A DNA stretch of 64,000 nt from Siphonodentalium dalli. Its lineage: Eukaryota; Mollusca; Scaphopoda; Gadilida; Siphonodentaliidae. This document shows, piece after piece, positions 11,820 through 22,761 of this stretch. Below the pieces are notes generated by a model. It searched no databases. It had not been told where the DNA came from and saw only the letters and a list, made by a program, of their open reading frames with translations. The position numbers and the translations under genes are program-made. Position 1 is the stretch's first letter; the number at the start of each line of letters is the position of its first letter. Where the stretch lies: NCBI GenBank assembly GCA_032622095.1, contig CP136066.1:8021784-8085783 (forward strand), written 5' to 3'.

Positions 11820-14800
11820 CGCCGGAAGAATGGGGGCAGAGCGGGGGGGGGCAACGGACCCCCTGCCCTTGGCCAAGGGGCGAGCGGGACAAGACACGCC
11901 ATTTTTCTGGCGACTGAAAATAGTTTTATGTGTTAAATCTTGTATTTTTGACTATTTGTGTGATGGCCAAATCAAAAATCTAATTAAAAGAAAAACTAAT
12001 GGAAATCATCTTTCTCCGAGAAGTCTGAATAAACAAAAAACTAAATGGAATTCCTGACAATACTGAATAAATCAGCGCGACCGTTGTTTCAATTGTATTA
12101 TCTTATTTATCAAAATAATCGTTGACAATTTCTGCAAGCGACCTATATTCAGCATTGTCAGAAATTCCATAAGTTTTTCTTTTAATTAGACTTGTGATTT
12201 GGCCATCACAGATGTCGACCAGATTTTGTGTTTAGCAATCTCTAGTTGAGCAAACGATGGATGGATTTTCATAATTATAGTATGTGTCGGAGAGCGGGTT
12301 TATGTGGCCCCTGGGTGAGAGTGTAGTTTTATGGGGACGCCATATCAGAGGTTTATCGGGCACACCGTGTGGGAGTGTAGGTATATGGGGACCAAAATAT
12401 AGGTGAGAGAGTAGTTTTATGAGGACACCGTATCGGGGAGTAGGTTTATCGGGAACGCTGTGTCACAGGGGCCCACATGCGTGTAACATGACGTATATAC
12501 CAGAGCGGGGGGGGCAGCTGACCCCCTGCCCTTGGCCAAGGGGCGAGCGGGACAGGACATGCCATTTTTCTGGCGACTGAAAATAGTTTTATGTGTTAAA
12601 TCTTGTATTTTTACAGCACAATCTGACTATTTGGGTTCAAAAACCACCAATATCATTATATCACAAGGTTTAGTAATTTTGTGAAAATTTTATCACAAAA
12701 ATGGTCGCACAAATAGACGTCACTAAACATATGACCGATTAAGATTTAATTATCTGGTTGACATATTGTGTGATGGCCAAATCAAAAATCTAATTGAAAG
12801 AAAAACTAATGGAAATCATCTTTCTCCGAGAAGTCTGAATAAACAAAAAACTAAATGGAATTCCTGACAATACGGAATAAATCAGCGCGACCGTTGTTTC
12901 AATTTTCAATTTATTATCTTATTTATCAAAATAATCGTTGACAATTTCTGCAAGCGACCTATATTCAGCATTGGCAGAAATTCCATAAGTTTTTCTTTTA
13001 ATTAGACTTCTGATTTGGCCATCACAGATGTCGACCAGATTTTGGGGAGGGCATTTTGTGTTTAGCAATCTCTAGCTGAGCAAACGATGGATGGATTTTC
13101 ATAATTATATAGTATGTGTCGAAGAGCAGGTTTATGTGGCCCCTGGGTGAGAGTGTAGTTTTATGGGGACGCCATATCAGAGGTTTATCGGGCACACCGT
13201 GTGGGAGAGTAGGTATATGGGGGCCCAAAATATAGGTGAGAGAGTAGTTTTATGAGGACACCGTATCGGGGAGTAGGTTTATCGGTAACGCTGTGTCACA
13301 GGGGCCCACATGCGTGTAACATGACGTATATAACAGAACGGGGGGCAGCTGACCCCCTGCCCTTGGCCAAGGGGCGAGCGGAACGGACATGCCATTTTTC
13401 TGGCGACTGAAAATAGTTTTATGTGTTAAATCTTGTATTTTTACTGCGCAATCTGACTATTTGGGTTAAAAAACCAGCAATATCATTATATCACAAGGTT
13501 TAGTAATTTTGTGAAAATTTTATCAAAAAAATGGTCGCACAAATAGACGTCACTAAAAATATGACCGATTAACATTTAATTATCTGGTTGACATATTGTG
13601 ATATGGCCAAATCAAAAATCTAATTAAAAGAAAAACTAATGGAAATCATCTTTCTCCGAGAAGTCTGAATAAACAAAAAACTAAAAGGAATTCCTGACAA
13701 TACTGAATAAATCAGCGCGACCGTTGTTTCAATTTTATTATCTTATTTATCAAAATAATCGTTGACAATTTCTGCAAGCGACCTATATTCAGCATTGTCA
13801 GAAATTCCATAAGTTTTTCTTTTAATTAGACTTGTGATTTGGCCATCACATATGTCGACCAGATTTTGTGTTTAGCAATCTCTAGTTGAGCAAACGATGG
13901 ATGGATTTTCATAATTATAGTATCTGTCGGAGAGCGGGTTTATGTGGCCCCTGGGTGAGAGTGTAGTTTTATGGGGACGCCATATCAGAGGTTTATCGGG
14001 CACACCGTGTGGGAGAGTAGGTATATGGGGGCCCAAAATATAGGTGAGAGAGTAGTTTTATGAGGACACCGTATCGGGGAGTAGGTTTATCGGGAACGCT
14101 GTGTCACAGGGGCCCACATGCGTGTAACATGACGTATATACCAGAGCGGGGGGGGGGCAGCTGACCCCCTGCCCTTGGCCAAGGGGCGAGCGGGACAGGA
14201 CATGCCATTTTTCTGGCGACTAAAAATAGTTGTATGTGTTAAATCTTGTATTTTTACAGCACAATCTGACTATTTGGGTTCAAAAACCAGCAATATCATT
14301 ATATCACAAGGTTTAGTAATTTTGTGAAAATTTTAGCACAAAAATGGTCGCACAAATAGACGTCACTAAAAATATGACCGATTAACATTTAATTATCTGG
14401 TTGACATATTGTGTGATGGCCAAATCAAAAATCTAATTAAAAGACAAACTAATGGAAATCATCTTTCTCCGAGAAGTCTGAATAAACAAAAAACTAAATG
14501 GAATTCCTGACAATACTGAATAAATCAGCGCGACCGTTGTTTCAATTTTATTATCTTATTTATCAAAATAATCGTTGACAATTTCTGCAAGCGACCTATA
14601 TTCAGCATTGGCAGAAATTCCATAAGTTTTTCTTTTAATTAGACTTGTGATTTGGCCATCACAGATGTCGACCAGATTTTGGGGAGGGCATTTTGTGTTT
14701 AGCAATCTCTAGCTGAGCAAACGATGGATGGATTTTCATAATTATATAGTATGTGTCGAAGAGCAGGTTTATGTGGCCCCTGGGTGAGAGTGTAGTTTTA

Positions 14801-16984
14801 TGGGAACGCCATATCAGAGGTTTATCGGGCACACCGTGTGGGAGAGTAGGTATATGGGGGCCCAAAATATAGGTGAGAGAGTAGTTTTATGAGGACACCG
14901 TATCGGGGAGTAGGTTTATCGGTAACGCTGTGTCACAGGGGCCCACATGCATGTAACATGACGTATATAACAGAGCGGGGGGGGGGCAGCTGACCCCTGC
15001 CCTTGGCCAAGGGGCGAGCGGAACGGACATGCCATTTTTCTGGCGACTGAAAATAGTTTTATGTGTTAAATCTTGTATTTTTACAGCGCAATCTGACTAT
15101 TTGGGTTCAAAAACCAGCAATATCATTATATCACAAGGTTTAGTAATTTTGTGAAAATTTTATCACAAAAATGGTCGCACAAATAGACGTCACTAAAAAT
15201 ATGACCGATTAACATTTTATTATCTGGTTGACATATTGTGATATGGCCAAATCAAAAATCTAATTAAAAGAAAAACTAATGGAAATCATCTTTCTCCGAG
15301 AAGTCTGAATAAACAAAAAACTAAATGGAATTCCTGACAATACTGAATGAATCAGCGCGACCGTTGTTTCAATTTTATTATCTTATTTATCAAAATAATC
15401 GTTGACAATTTCTGCAAGCGACCTATATTCAGCATTGTCAGAAATTCCATAAGTTTTTCTTTTAATTAGACTTGTGATTTGGCCATAACAGATGTCGACC
15501 AGATTTTGTGTTTAGCAATCTCTAGCTGAGCAAACGATGGATGGATTTTCATAATTATAGTATGTGTCGGAGAGCAGTTTATGTGGCCCCTGGGTGAGAG
15601 TGTAGTTTTATGGGGACGCCATATCAGAGGTTTATCGGGCACACTGTGTGGGATAGTAGGTATATGGGGGCCCAAAATATAGGTGAGAGAGTAGTTTTAT
15701 GAGGACATCGTATCGGGGAGTAGGTTTATCGGGAACGCTGTGTCACATGGGCCCACATGCGTGTAACATGACGTATATACCAGAGCGGGGGGGGGGGGGC
15801 AGCTGACCCCCTGCCTTTGGTCATGGGGCGAGCGGGACAGGACATGCCATTTTTCTGGCGACTGAAAATAGTTTTATGTGTTAAATCTTGTATTTTTACA
15901 GCACAATCTGACTATTTGGGTTCAAAAACCAGCAATATCATTATATCACAAGGTTTAGTAATTTTGTGAAAATTTTATCACAAAAATGGTCGCACAAATA
16001 GACGTCACTAAAAATATGACCGATTAAGATTTAATTATCTGGTTGACATATTGTGTGATGGCCAAATCAAAAATCTAATTAAAAGACAAACAAATGGAAA
16101 TCATCTTTCTCCGAGAAGTCTGAATAAACAAAAAACTAAATGGAATTCCTGACAATACTGAATAAATCAGCGCGACCGTTGTTTCAATTTTATTATCTTA
16201 TTTATCAAAATAATCTTTGACAATTTCTGCAAGCGACCTATTTTCAGCATTGTCAGAAATTCCATAAGTTTTTCTTTTAATTAGACTTGTGATTTGGCCA
16301 TCACAGATGTCGACCAGATTTTGTGTTTAGCAATCTCTAGTTGAGCAAACGATGGATGGATTTTCATAATTATAGTATGTGTCGGAGAGCAGGTTTATGT
16401 GGTCCCTGGGTGAGAGTGTAGTTTTATGGGGACGCCATATCAGAGGTTTATCGGACACACCGTGTGGGAGAGTAGGTATATGGGGGCCCAAAATATAGGT
16501 GAGATAGTAGTTTTATGAGGACACCGTATCGGGGAGTAGGTTTATCGGGAACGCTGTGTCACAGGGGCCCACATGCGTGTAACATGACGTATATACCAGA
16601 GCGGGGGGGGCAGCTGATCCCCTGCCCTTGGCCAAGGGGCGAGCGGGACAGGACATGCCATTTTTCTGGCGACTGAAAATAGTTTTATGTGTTAAATCTT
16701 GTATTTTTACAGCACAATCTGACTATTTGGGTTCAAAAACCAGCAATATCATTATATCACAAGGTTTAGTAATTTTGTGAAAATTTTATCACAAAAATGG
16801 TCGCACAAATAGACGTCACTAAAAATATGACCGATTAACATTTAATTATCTGGTTGACATATTGTGTGATGGCCAAATCAAAAATCTAATTAAAAGAAAA
16901 ACGAATGGAAATCATCTTTCTCCGAGAAGTCTGAATAAACAAAAAACTAAATGGAATTCCTGACAATACTGAATAAATCAGCGC
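11820..16984 (+). repeat. Satellite array, seven units of 0.66-0.83 kb, two alternating types
   Basis: The landmark GACATGCCATTTTTCTGGCG (first copy GACACGCC) falls at 11893, 12556, 13386, 14199, 15026, 15841 and 16652, giving intervals of 663, 830, 813, 827, 815 and 811. The first unit lacks ~150 bases after TTGTATTTTT. Units beginning 13386 and 15026 share ATATGGCCAA in place of TGATGGCCAA and AACGGACAT in place of GACAGGACAT. A 13-15-base insert (GGGGAGGGCA region at 13036 and 14677) lies in alternate intervals. The repeat of repeats is therefore ~1641 bases. Each unit contains GTTTATNGGG minisatellite wording, a poly-G/CAGCTGACCCCCTGCCC block and a 254-bp inverted-repeat element. The array stops abruptly inside that element at 16984. 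The recurring 68-69-residue minus-strand frames are by-products of the repetition. Confidence 0.92.
12771..13024. mobile_element. 254-bp TIR (MITE-like) element inside each satellite unit; best single example
   Basis: The ends TGATGGCCAAATCAAAAATC and GATTTGGCCATCA... are inverse complements over ~37 bases (TGATGGCCAAATCA, then TCTAATTAAAAGAAAAACT) with two or three mismatches. A further weaker pairing lies inside (TGGAATTCCTGACAATACTG against TATTCAGCATTGGCAGAAATTCC). Equivalent copies sit in every unit of the array, and the last, at ~16865-16984, is cut in the middle. No coding capacity. A solo copy with flanking unit sequence, in reverse orientation, is at 38126-38388, so the module moves or disperses on its own. 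Confidence 0.75.
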
Positions 16985-17036
16985 TGGGATAAGGCCTTAA
17001 ATAAATAACCCATTCCTATCCCATTTCGGATATCGG

Positions 17037-17310
17037 TCATACGACCTCCCTATGTTATCTGGGATGACCGTCCGATCTCCGTATGGTCCATGGGAAGACT
17101 TTGCGATGCCTGATGATTATACGATGTAACGACATCCATCTGGTCCCTGGGATTGTCATACGACCTCTATATGGTCACTGTGACGACGTTACGACCTCAA
17201 TGTGGTCACATGGTCGAAGGTACGACCTTCAGATGGTCCATGGGACGACCCTCCGACACCCCAATGATCCCTCGGGCGATCATAGTACATCCCTGTATGG
17301 GATGATCATA
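17037..17310 (+). repeat. Diverged minisatellite, period ~31-33 bp
   Basis: The phrases ATACGACCTCCCTATGTTAT, CCGATCTCCGTATGGTCCAT, ATACGACCTCTATATGGTCA, ACGACCTCAATGTGGTCACA, ACGACCTTCAGATGGTCCAT and CCGACACCCCAATGATCCCT start ~31-33 bases apart, each with a GGGAYGAC-like second half. About eight copies, strongly diverged. It directly follows the truncated end of the satellite array. Confidence 0.75.
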
Positions 17311-18440
17311 CAATCTCCCATTTTGCCTGTCATTTTAGTAAAATATTATGACATTTTATTGTGATACGGACATATCAGTCATATTTTGTTATATATAGCA
17401 CTATTAAATGATCTGCACAACTCAATTTTACTTTTTGTTGAAAAATATTGAAAAAAGTCTCTTTTTTTTATCAAAACAAGATATTTCAGTAAATTTTTGG
17501 CGAATTTCGAGATTTTTAAAATTATGAATGACAAATGTCGGATTATCAAATCATTATATTGTTTTAAATCAATTTTGAAGGAGCATATGTGTTGAATGGG
17601 TACACTATTGAAAATTAAAAAAATTGGATTAAATTATTAAAAAATAGAGGGTAGGGGTAGCTTTTTTCATAGTAAGTCGAATATACGGAATGAATCACAT
17701 TCTAGTTTTTTGAACATGTGGAATATACCCTTGCGAAGTTTTTAAAACCTTAATATCCGCATGTTTCACTGAAATCCGGAACTTATATCATTTTATATTA
17801 GACAACATTTTGGAAAAAGTACCCAAAAAATCACTCTTTTTATCACACTTTTCACTATAACTCAATTTATTTTCAATATTTTCAAAAAATGACAATTGTG
17901 TCCATTGACGGTATATATGAGGCATGTTATCAACTATAAACGGTTCTTCGGAAGTTTTTAAGATTCGCGTAGGGGCTTAATGATTCAGAACAGCTACATG
18001 TAATGTTTTCAACTGGGGTAGGGTTAATCATCCTCATTTTTCGAAACTTTTGGACACATTTCTGAAGTGGAAATTTACACCACCCTGACGGCTATATAAT
18101 TACCTACAATTTGGTATAACAATAACTTGTTCGGAGGGGGGTGCAACGAAAGCGAATACTATGCGTCTTTTTGGAATTGGCCCACGGACTAGGATGGATG
18201 CGATTAAAGTCCATAAATGCCAAGCATTTAATGACGGTCCCATTAATGTCTTTGGATTTCTATACAACCCTTCCACATTTCCCAACTTTCCACAACAACT
18301 AGATCATTTCAAATACCATGTGCCATGTACATGATACTGTTATGTCCATTAATTGGTGCCAGCAATGGCTTGAAAGAAATGGGTAACATTCCCCCACTCT
18401 GGGGCTAGCTCTCCAGGATTGTCCATAAATCTTTGTATCT
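17311..18440. other. No feature recognised
   Basis: AT-rich sequence. The wording TTTTTATCAMAAC...CAATATTTTC resembles old dispersed repeats, but no boundaries or inverted ends can be drawn. No gene is supported. Confidence 0.35.
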
Positions 18441-18444
18441 TTAA

Positions 18445-18480
18445 TAGATAGATAGATAGATAGATAGATAGATCTTTATT
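18445..18480 (-). terminator. LINE 3' end: AATAAA fused to (ATCT)n tail
   Basis: On the minus strand the element ends GCAATAAAGATCTATCTATC. The hexamer AATAAA (18480-18475) resembles a polyadenylation signal, and the tetramer run is the typical tail at which target-primed reverse transcription starts. The same arrangement with other tails is seen at six other LINE ends in this window. Confidence 0.7.
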
Positions 18481-18649
18481 GCGCGACCACAAACAAATAC
18501 ATTTGGGTATGGCAATATACATGTACATGTACACATACAGAAAATAAAGAAAACAAACATATAACATGGTATGGTAATCAATGGGCAATATACAAGCATA
18601 AATTCTGAAATATAAAGTTCTTGTCTAGCATTGGCCCGTTATTGTCACA

Positions 18650-21600
18650 TTATTCGCGTCTTAAATAAGAAGCTGTCTGAATAAAATTACTGAGGGCCCT
18701 ATTACAAAGTCGATCATCAACTGCAAAAAGTATACGTAGTTTGGCGTTAGCGTCAAGTTCCATGAAATTTGTTGTAATTTGTTCCATTGTTTCATATAGC
18801 AATATCCGTTGGATATTATATCGAGGACAGTGTATTATAAAATGTTCCTCGTCCTCAACGACGCCTGTATGACACTGTTTACATACACGGTCCAGTCTGA
18901 GGGTAATAGGCTTAGTGTATCGGCCGCGTTCAATTTCTAGATTATGGCAGCTGGTCACTAATTTAGAGATCACTTTACGGCCACCTCGCGGTAAATTTCT
19001 GAGGTAATTTGATAGCTCGTATGTGTCAGCCGGTTTTAATTTGGATATGAATTTTACCTTAATATTCTCAGTGGGTTTTCCATAAATATCACTGACTTTC
19101 CATGAACTGGCATATTTTTCTTTCATGGTTTGGAGAAAATTGTTGGAAAACGTTTGTCGGTCTATATTACGCGGGTTTTCATATACGTTTTGAAAGCCAT
19201 ATGTAACCATGATTTTCCGGACACAGTTAAGCCATGCGCAATTAGTCCATGTTTTCATTTCTGTCAGACATTTGGCCGGCAGTCTATTCGTGTCCATATT
19301 TTCTAGACGGAGCCAAAATTTTACCATATCTCTCAGGATATCTAGTCTTATTGGAAATCTCCCCAGCTCCGCAAGTGCGGCTACATTTGTTGCAGTTTTA
19401 CTGATACCGAGGAGATTTTTTGCATAGTTTAGGTGAAATTTCTCTATTTCATTTGACTGTCTATTAACTGTCTCGTCACCCCATGTCTCGGATGCGTAGG
19501 TGAGGATCGGTTTAACACATGTGTCAAATAGTTTTGTTGATACTTCGACAGGTAAATCGTGATCAAGACTTGAGCGTAATTTGAAAAGTGCTCTTGATGC
19601 TCTGTTTTTTAGATCCAATATAGCATGTGTCATTTTGCCGGAAGCAAAGAATTTAATACCAAGATATGTATATGACTGTGTCGATTCAAGACTTTGGTTG
19701 CCGAAGGTAAATGTTGGTTTTGAGATATGTTGACCCCCAGCATGAAAAACAAGAGTTTTTGTTTTAGAACTGTTCAGGGTAATTTGCCATTCCCGACAGT
19801 ATTTATGTAATGAATTTAGCATTGTCTGGAGGCCACCGGGGCTTTCTGAAATCAAAACAAGATCGTCGGCATACATCAAGCACGGGACTTCTTCGCCGAA
19901 AACATTTGGGGCGTCTGATTTGCTTTCGAGTAGGATCGAAGCAATTTCATCTATGAATATATTGAAAAATAAAGGGCTTAAATTATTTCCCTGCATCAAT
20001 CCCACTGCTCCCTGGAATTTGTCTGTTAAACTATTTATCCCACATTGGACACTAGTTGTATATTCAGTGATTATCTTTTTAACTGTGGTATATACTGTAC
20101 CACCCACACCCAATTTGATTAGTTTATACAGCAAACCTTCACGCCATACTCTATCGAAAGCCTTATTGAAGTCTACGAAACACGTATACAACTTTTTCCG
20201 TTTTAGTATAGATTTATTTATGAGTGTTCGTAAAACAAGCGTGTTATCGGATGTCGTATGATCTTTGCGGAAACCTGCTTGAAATTTCGAAGGTATACCC
20301 TTATTTTGAAAAAACGAAGTTAGCCGATTAAGCAGTATATCAGCATATATTTTACCCAATACACTGGTAATGGTGATCCCGCGAAGGTCGTTTGGTGTTG
20401 TTGGGTGTTTACATTTTGGTATAGGAATTATGAAACCCTCAAGCCATTCTTCAGGGAAATCTCCATTTGTAAGTAGTCGTTTAAACATTTTTTTAAAAAT
20501 AGGTATGAGCTGATCTTTAACGCTTTTTATCATATCTGGTTTAATACAATCAAGGCCTTCAGCCTTGCCATTAGCTAGTCTCGTGATCGCGTGCCTGATT
20601 TCTAATTCGGAAATTTCATAGTCAAGGTCAGTTATATCTCGCGCCCGTTCTTCTAATATTGGAAGTTCTGCGAGAACGGTCTGTTTGAATAACTGGTCAG
20701 TGTCTGCAGTCAAACTGCCTAGATTTTTAAAATGATCATATAGTTCTTTTGGGTGAAAGTTAGTACCTGCAAAATTGGGCCTGCCATTAGATTCATGTTT
20801 TAATTCATCAATAATAGCCCAATATCGTGAAGGTGATTTATTTTCCATCCCCACAAGAGTGTGATATTTATCGAGTCTAAATGATTTTCGTTTGGAATTT
20901 AAAAACTTTCGATACTGCTTCTTCAAATTAAAATAACGCCCACGAATGATGAGATCTTGTTGGTTGTCATTTAGGCATTTAACAGAGCGAGTCAACTGAC
21001 GTTTCAGTTCAGCACATGTATGATCGTACCAGGGTTTACTGGCATGTGTATTGTGTTTTCGTCTGTGTTGTGTAGATTGTCGTTTGAGGGACCTAGAAGC
21101 AACAATATGCATTATAGCATTGAGTTTGGAGACAAGTACTTTTGAAGAGCTTTCTTCATCTTCAAATATTTTTCGCAAATTGACCTGTACATCTGGTGTG
21201 TTAAACTCTTCCCTAAACCGAAATGAGGCCAGTTCATCCCATTTAAATCGCAGTGGTTTCGCACGCAAAGGAAAGGTCTCATGCTGTTCAGAGTCAGTAA
21301 TTGAAGAGCCAATGTTTAAGATAAACCAGCATTGACAATGGTCAGATAAAATAGTAAATGGGTTCACATGAAAGAACGGTATTCGATCAAAGAGAGCTTG
21401 GCTACCTATTACATAATCTACTACACTACTCCCTGCGGGTTGATAGGAGGTGAAGTTACCAGGAAAATCTCCCGCAGTGCGGCCATTCACTATCCTCATG
21501 CTGGAGTCCATGCAAAGTTTTATGAGGTCTCTGCCTCGCGTGTTAATCTTATTATCTCTATAGCGCCTACATGGCAATTGAGTATCCGGGATATAATCGA

Positions 21601-22183
21601 GGGGGAGGGGCATTTGCATGGTTGTATTGTCGTGCGATATCGAGTCCTTGATTGATCCTGTCCTCGCGTTTAAATCGCCCTGTATAATAATGTTCCCTTT
21701 AGCGGCATATTTGGAAATGTCTCCAGTTATAAGTTTAAGAGTGTCTTCCCCACCAGCCTTTTGGGCTGAAGAATTGTCTGGCGCACAATAAGCTGTACAT
21801 AAATAAATATCATTCGGTATTCTGAACCACTGCTTAGAAAGCTTGAGCCATATAATATTTGGGCTTTTGGTATCAATCACGTGTATTCCTTGCATAAGAC
21901 TACTGCGGATATATATAACTAACCCGCCCCTCTTTTTATTTTCTCTATATTTCGTGACCATTTGATATCCCGGTACGGAAACATGCGATTCGTCATTATA
22001 AATCCAGGTTTCCATAAAAGCTATGATGTCATATTTTCTAATAAAATTGTCTACAAAGATTTCATCGCATACTTTGTTTTGACCAAGCGAGTCGCGAATT
22101 CCGTGAATATTCCAGAAAGAAAACTTAAGATGACGTCTTGTGAAATTGCAATTGATTTGTTGTTCGAATGTGTTAGATGTCAT
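18650..22183 (-). CDS. LINE endonuclease-reverse transcriptase (ORF2-like), 1177 residues
   Basis: This protein nicks target DNA and copies the element's RNA from the nick. Residues ~18-290 are an APE-type endonuclease: WNIHG (N25), ETW (E58), AYCAPD (Y132), QGDLNARTG (D170, N172), VVDYVIG (D256) and ILSDHCQ (D281, H282). The reverse transcriptase runs from ~580: FIIPIPK, then DLRGITI (599-605), FQAGFRKDHTT, FVDFNKAFDRV (catalytic D671), LMQGNNLSP (731-737), MYADDLVLISE (catalytic D773, D774 in YADD) and YTYLGIKF. The C-terminus has a CX2CX9HX4C zinc-knuckle-like motif (C1101, C1104, H1114, C1119; preceded by ERGRYTKP-like text) seen in many such LINEs. No frameshift or stop. The start is the first ATG, 89 bases past the upstream frame. 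Clade assignment is inference. Confidence 0.93.
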   Translation of the reverse strand: MTSNTFEQQINCNFTRRHLKFSFWNIHGIRDSLGQNKVCDEIFVDNFIRKYDIIAFMETWIYNDESHVSVPGYQMVTKYRENKKRGGLVIYIRSSLMQGIHVIDTKSPNIIWLKLSKQWFRIPNDIYLCTAYCAPDNSSAQKAGGEDTLKLITGDISKYAAKGNIIIQGDLNARTGSIKDSISHDNTTMQMPLPLDYIPDTQLPCRRYRDNKINTRGRDLIKLCMDSSMRIVNGRTAGDFPGNFTSYQPAGSSVVDYVIGSQALFDRIPFFHVNPFTILSDHCQCWFILNIGSSITDSEQHETFPLRAKPLRFKWDELASFRFREEFNTPDVQVNLRKIFEDEESSSKVLVSKLNAIMHIVASRSLKRQSTQHRRKHNTHASKPWYDHTCAELKRQLTRSVKCLNDNQQDLIIRGRYFNLKKQYRKFLNSKRKSFRLDKYHTLVGMENKSPSRYWAIIDELKHESNGRPNFAGTNFHPKELYDHFKNLGSLTADTDQLFKQTVLAELPILEERARDITDLDYEISELEIRHAITRLANGKAEGLDCIKPDMIKSVKDQLIPIFKKMFKRLLTNGDFPEEWLEGFIIPIPKCKHPTTPNDLRGITITSVLGKIYADILLNRLTSFFQNKGIPSKFQAGFRKDHTTSDNTLVLRTLINKSILKRKKLYTCFVDFNKAFDRVWREGLLYKLIKLGVGGTVYTTVKKIITEYTTSVQCGINSLTDKFQGAVGLMQGNNLSPLFFNIFIDEIASILLESKSDAPNVFGEEVPCLMYADDLVLISESPGGLQTMLNSLHKYCREWQITLNSSKTKTLVFHAGGQHISKPTFTFGNQSLESTQSYTYLGIKFFASGKMTHAILDLKNRASRALFKLRSSLDHDLPVEVSTKLFDTCVKPILTYASETWGDETVNRQSNEIEKFHLNYAKNLLGISKTATNVAALAELGRFPIRLDILRDMVKFWLRLENMDTNRLPAKCLTEMKTWTNCAWLNCVRKIMVTYGFQNVYENPRNIDRQTFSNNFLQTMKEKYASSWKVSDIYGKPTENIKVKFISKLKPADTYELSNYLRNLPRGGRKVISKLVTSCHNLEIERGRYTKPITLRLDRVCKQCHTGVVEDEEHFIIHCPRYNIQRILLYETMEQITTNFMELDANAKLRILFAVDDRLCNRALSNFIQTASYLRRE

Positions 22184-22272
22184 GTTAGAGATGTTGCGTT
22201 ACGGAACGGAGAAGCTGGGGTGATGGAAATTTTTTGTTATAATTACGAGATTATCATTAGAATTGAAAGGTT

Positions 22273-22761
22273 TCAAGCAAAATAGGATGGTGAGAACTGC
22301 TTGAGATATGCCACACAAAAATCAGTCATGTCTAAATTATTTTGAGTTCCCGTATTCGCAGTATTCTGATACTGGTTGGCTGGTGCTGATTGTCCATGAT
22401 TCCTCTGTGGTGGCACAGAACGTGGTGTTGAATATTGTTTATCTATATTCGCAGTATTCTGATACTGGCTGGCTGACTGTCTATGATGCCTCTGTGGTGT
22501 TGAATATTGTTGTTTATGTATATTCGCAGTATATTGATACTGGCTGGCTGACTGTCTATGATGCCTCTGTGGTGTTGAATATTGTTTATGCATATAGTCT
22601 CTTCGTTGATAATTTCTTTGTTGGTTGTTCCAATCTCTTCTTTCCAAGCCATATATATTAGTTGTTAACCAAATCTGACTGGGTATTTTATGGTGCACTC
22701 CGTTTACTACATATAATAAGCTGATACAGTTAGATGGCATGGTACAGGGCCCTATTAGCAT
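22273..22761 (-). CDS. Putative LINE ORF1: Q/N/S/H-rich protein with internal repeats, 162 residues
   Basis: This frame lies just upstream of, and is co-oriented with, the endonuclease-reverse transcriptase. First-ORF products of LINEs usually bind the element's RNA, so that role is inferred from position only. The first ~50 residues (ATG at 22761; in-frame codons continue a few residues upstream) have no motif I recognise. The rest is a low-complexity tract of three imperfect repeats of the type QYSTPQRHHRQSASQYQNTA. DNA repeat lengths are 75 and 93 bases, both multiples of three, so repeat change kept the frame. No coiled coil, RRM, PHD, esterase or zinc knuckle is visible. It could be a truncated or fused ORF1, or a frame kept open by its own repeats. 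Confidence 0.5.
   Translation of the reverse strand: MLIGPCTMPSNCISLLYVVNGVHHKIPSQIWLTTNIYGLERRDWNNQQRNYQRRDYMHKQYSTPQRHHRQSASQYQYTANIHKQQYSTPQRHHRQSASQYQNTANIDKQYSTPRSVPPQRNHGQSAPANQYQNTANTGTQNNLDMTDFCVAYLKQFSPSYFA

Larger units (their letters stand above)
18445..22761 (-). mobile_element. Apparently intact non-LTR retrotransposon (LINE), APE-type, (ATCT)n tail
   Basis: Read on the minus strand: an upstream Q/N-rich frame (22761-22273), 89 bases of spacer, a single long endonuclease-reverse transcriptase frame (22183-18650), a ~170-base 3' UTR, AATAAA at 18480-18475, and a tail of seven ATCT-type tetramers (18473-18445). Both reading frames are free of stops. The enzyme has every catalytic signature I looked for, so this copy was recently capable of retrotransposition. 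The layout (APE endonuclease, reverse transcriptase, C-terminal CCHC, no RNase H) fits the CR1/L2/Jockey group; the exact clade needs a tree. The true 5' end and a target-site duplication could not be fixed by eye. Confidence 0.85.

Noticed and set aside
11524-12057. 177-residue plus-strand frame
   Set aside because: It crosses from degenerate minisatellite into the satellite unit and its MITE; other units do not keep the frame.
13022-15675. A repeated 68-69-residue minus-strand protein in three units
   Set aside because: It recurs only because the DNA is a satellite; units with small indels lose the frame, so there is no sign of selection for protein.
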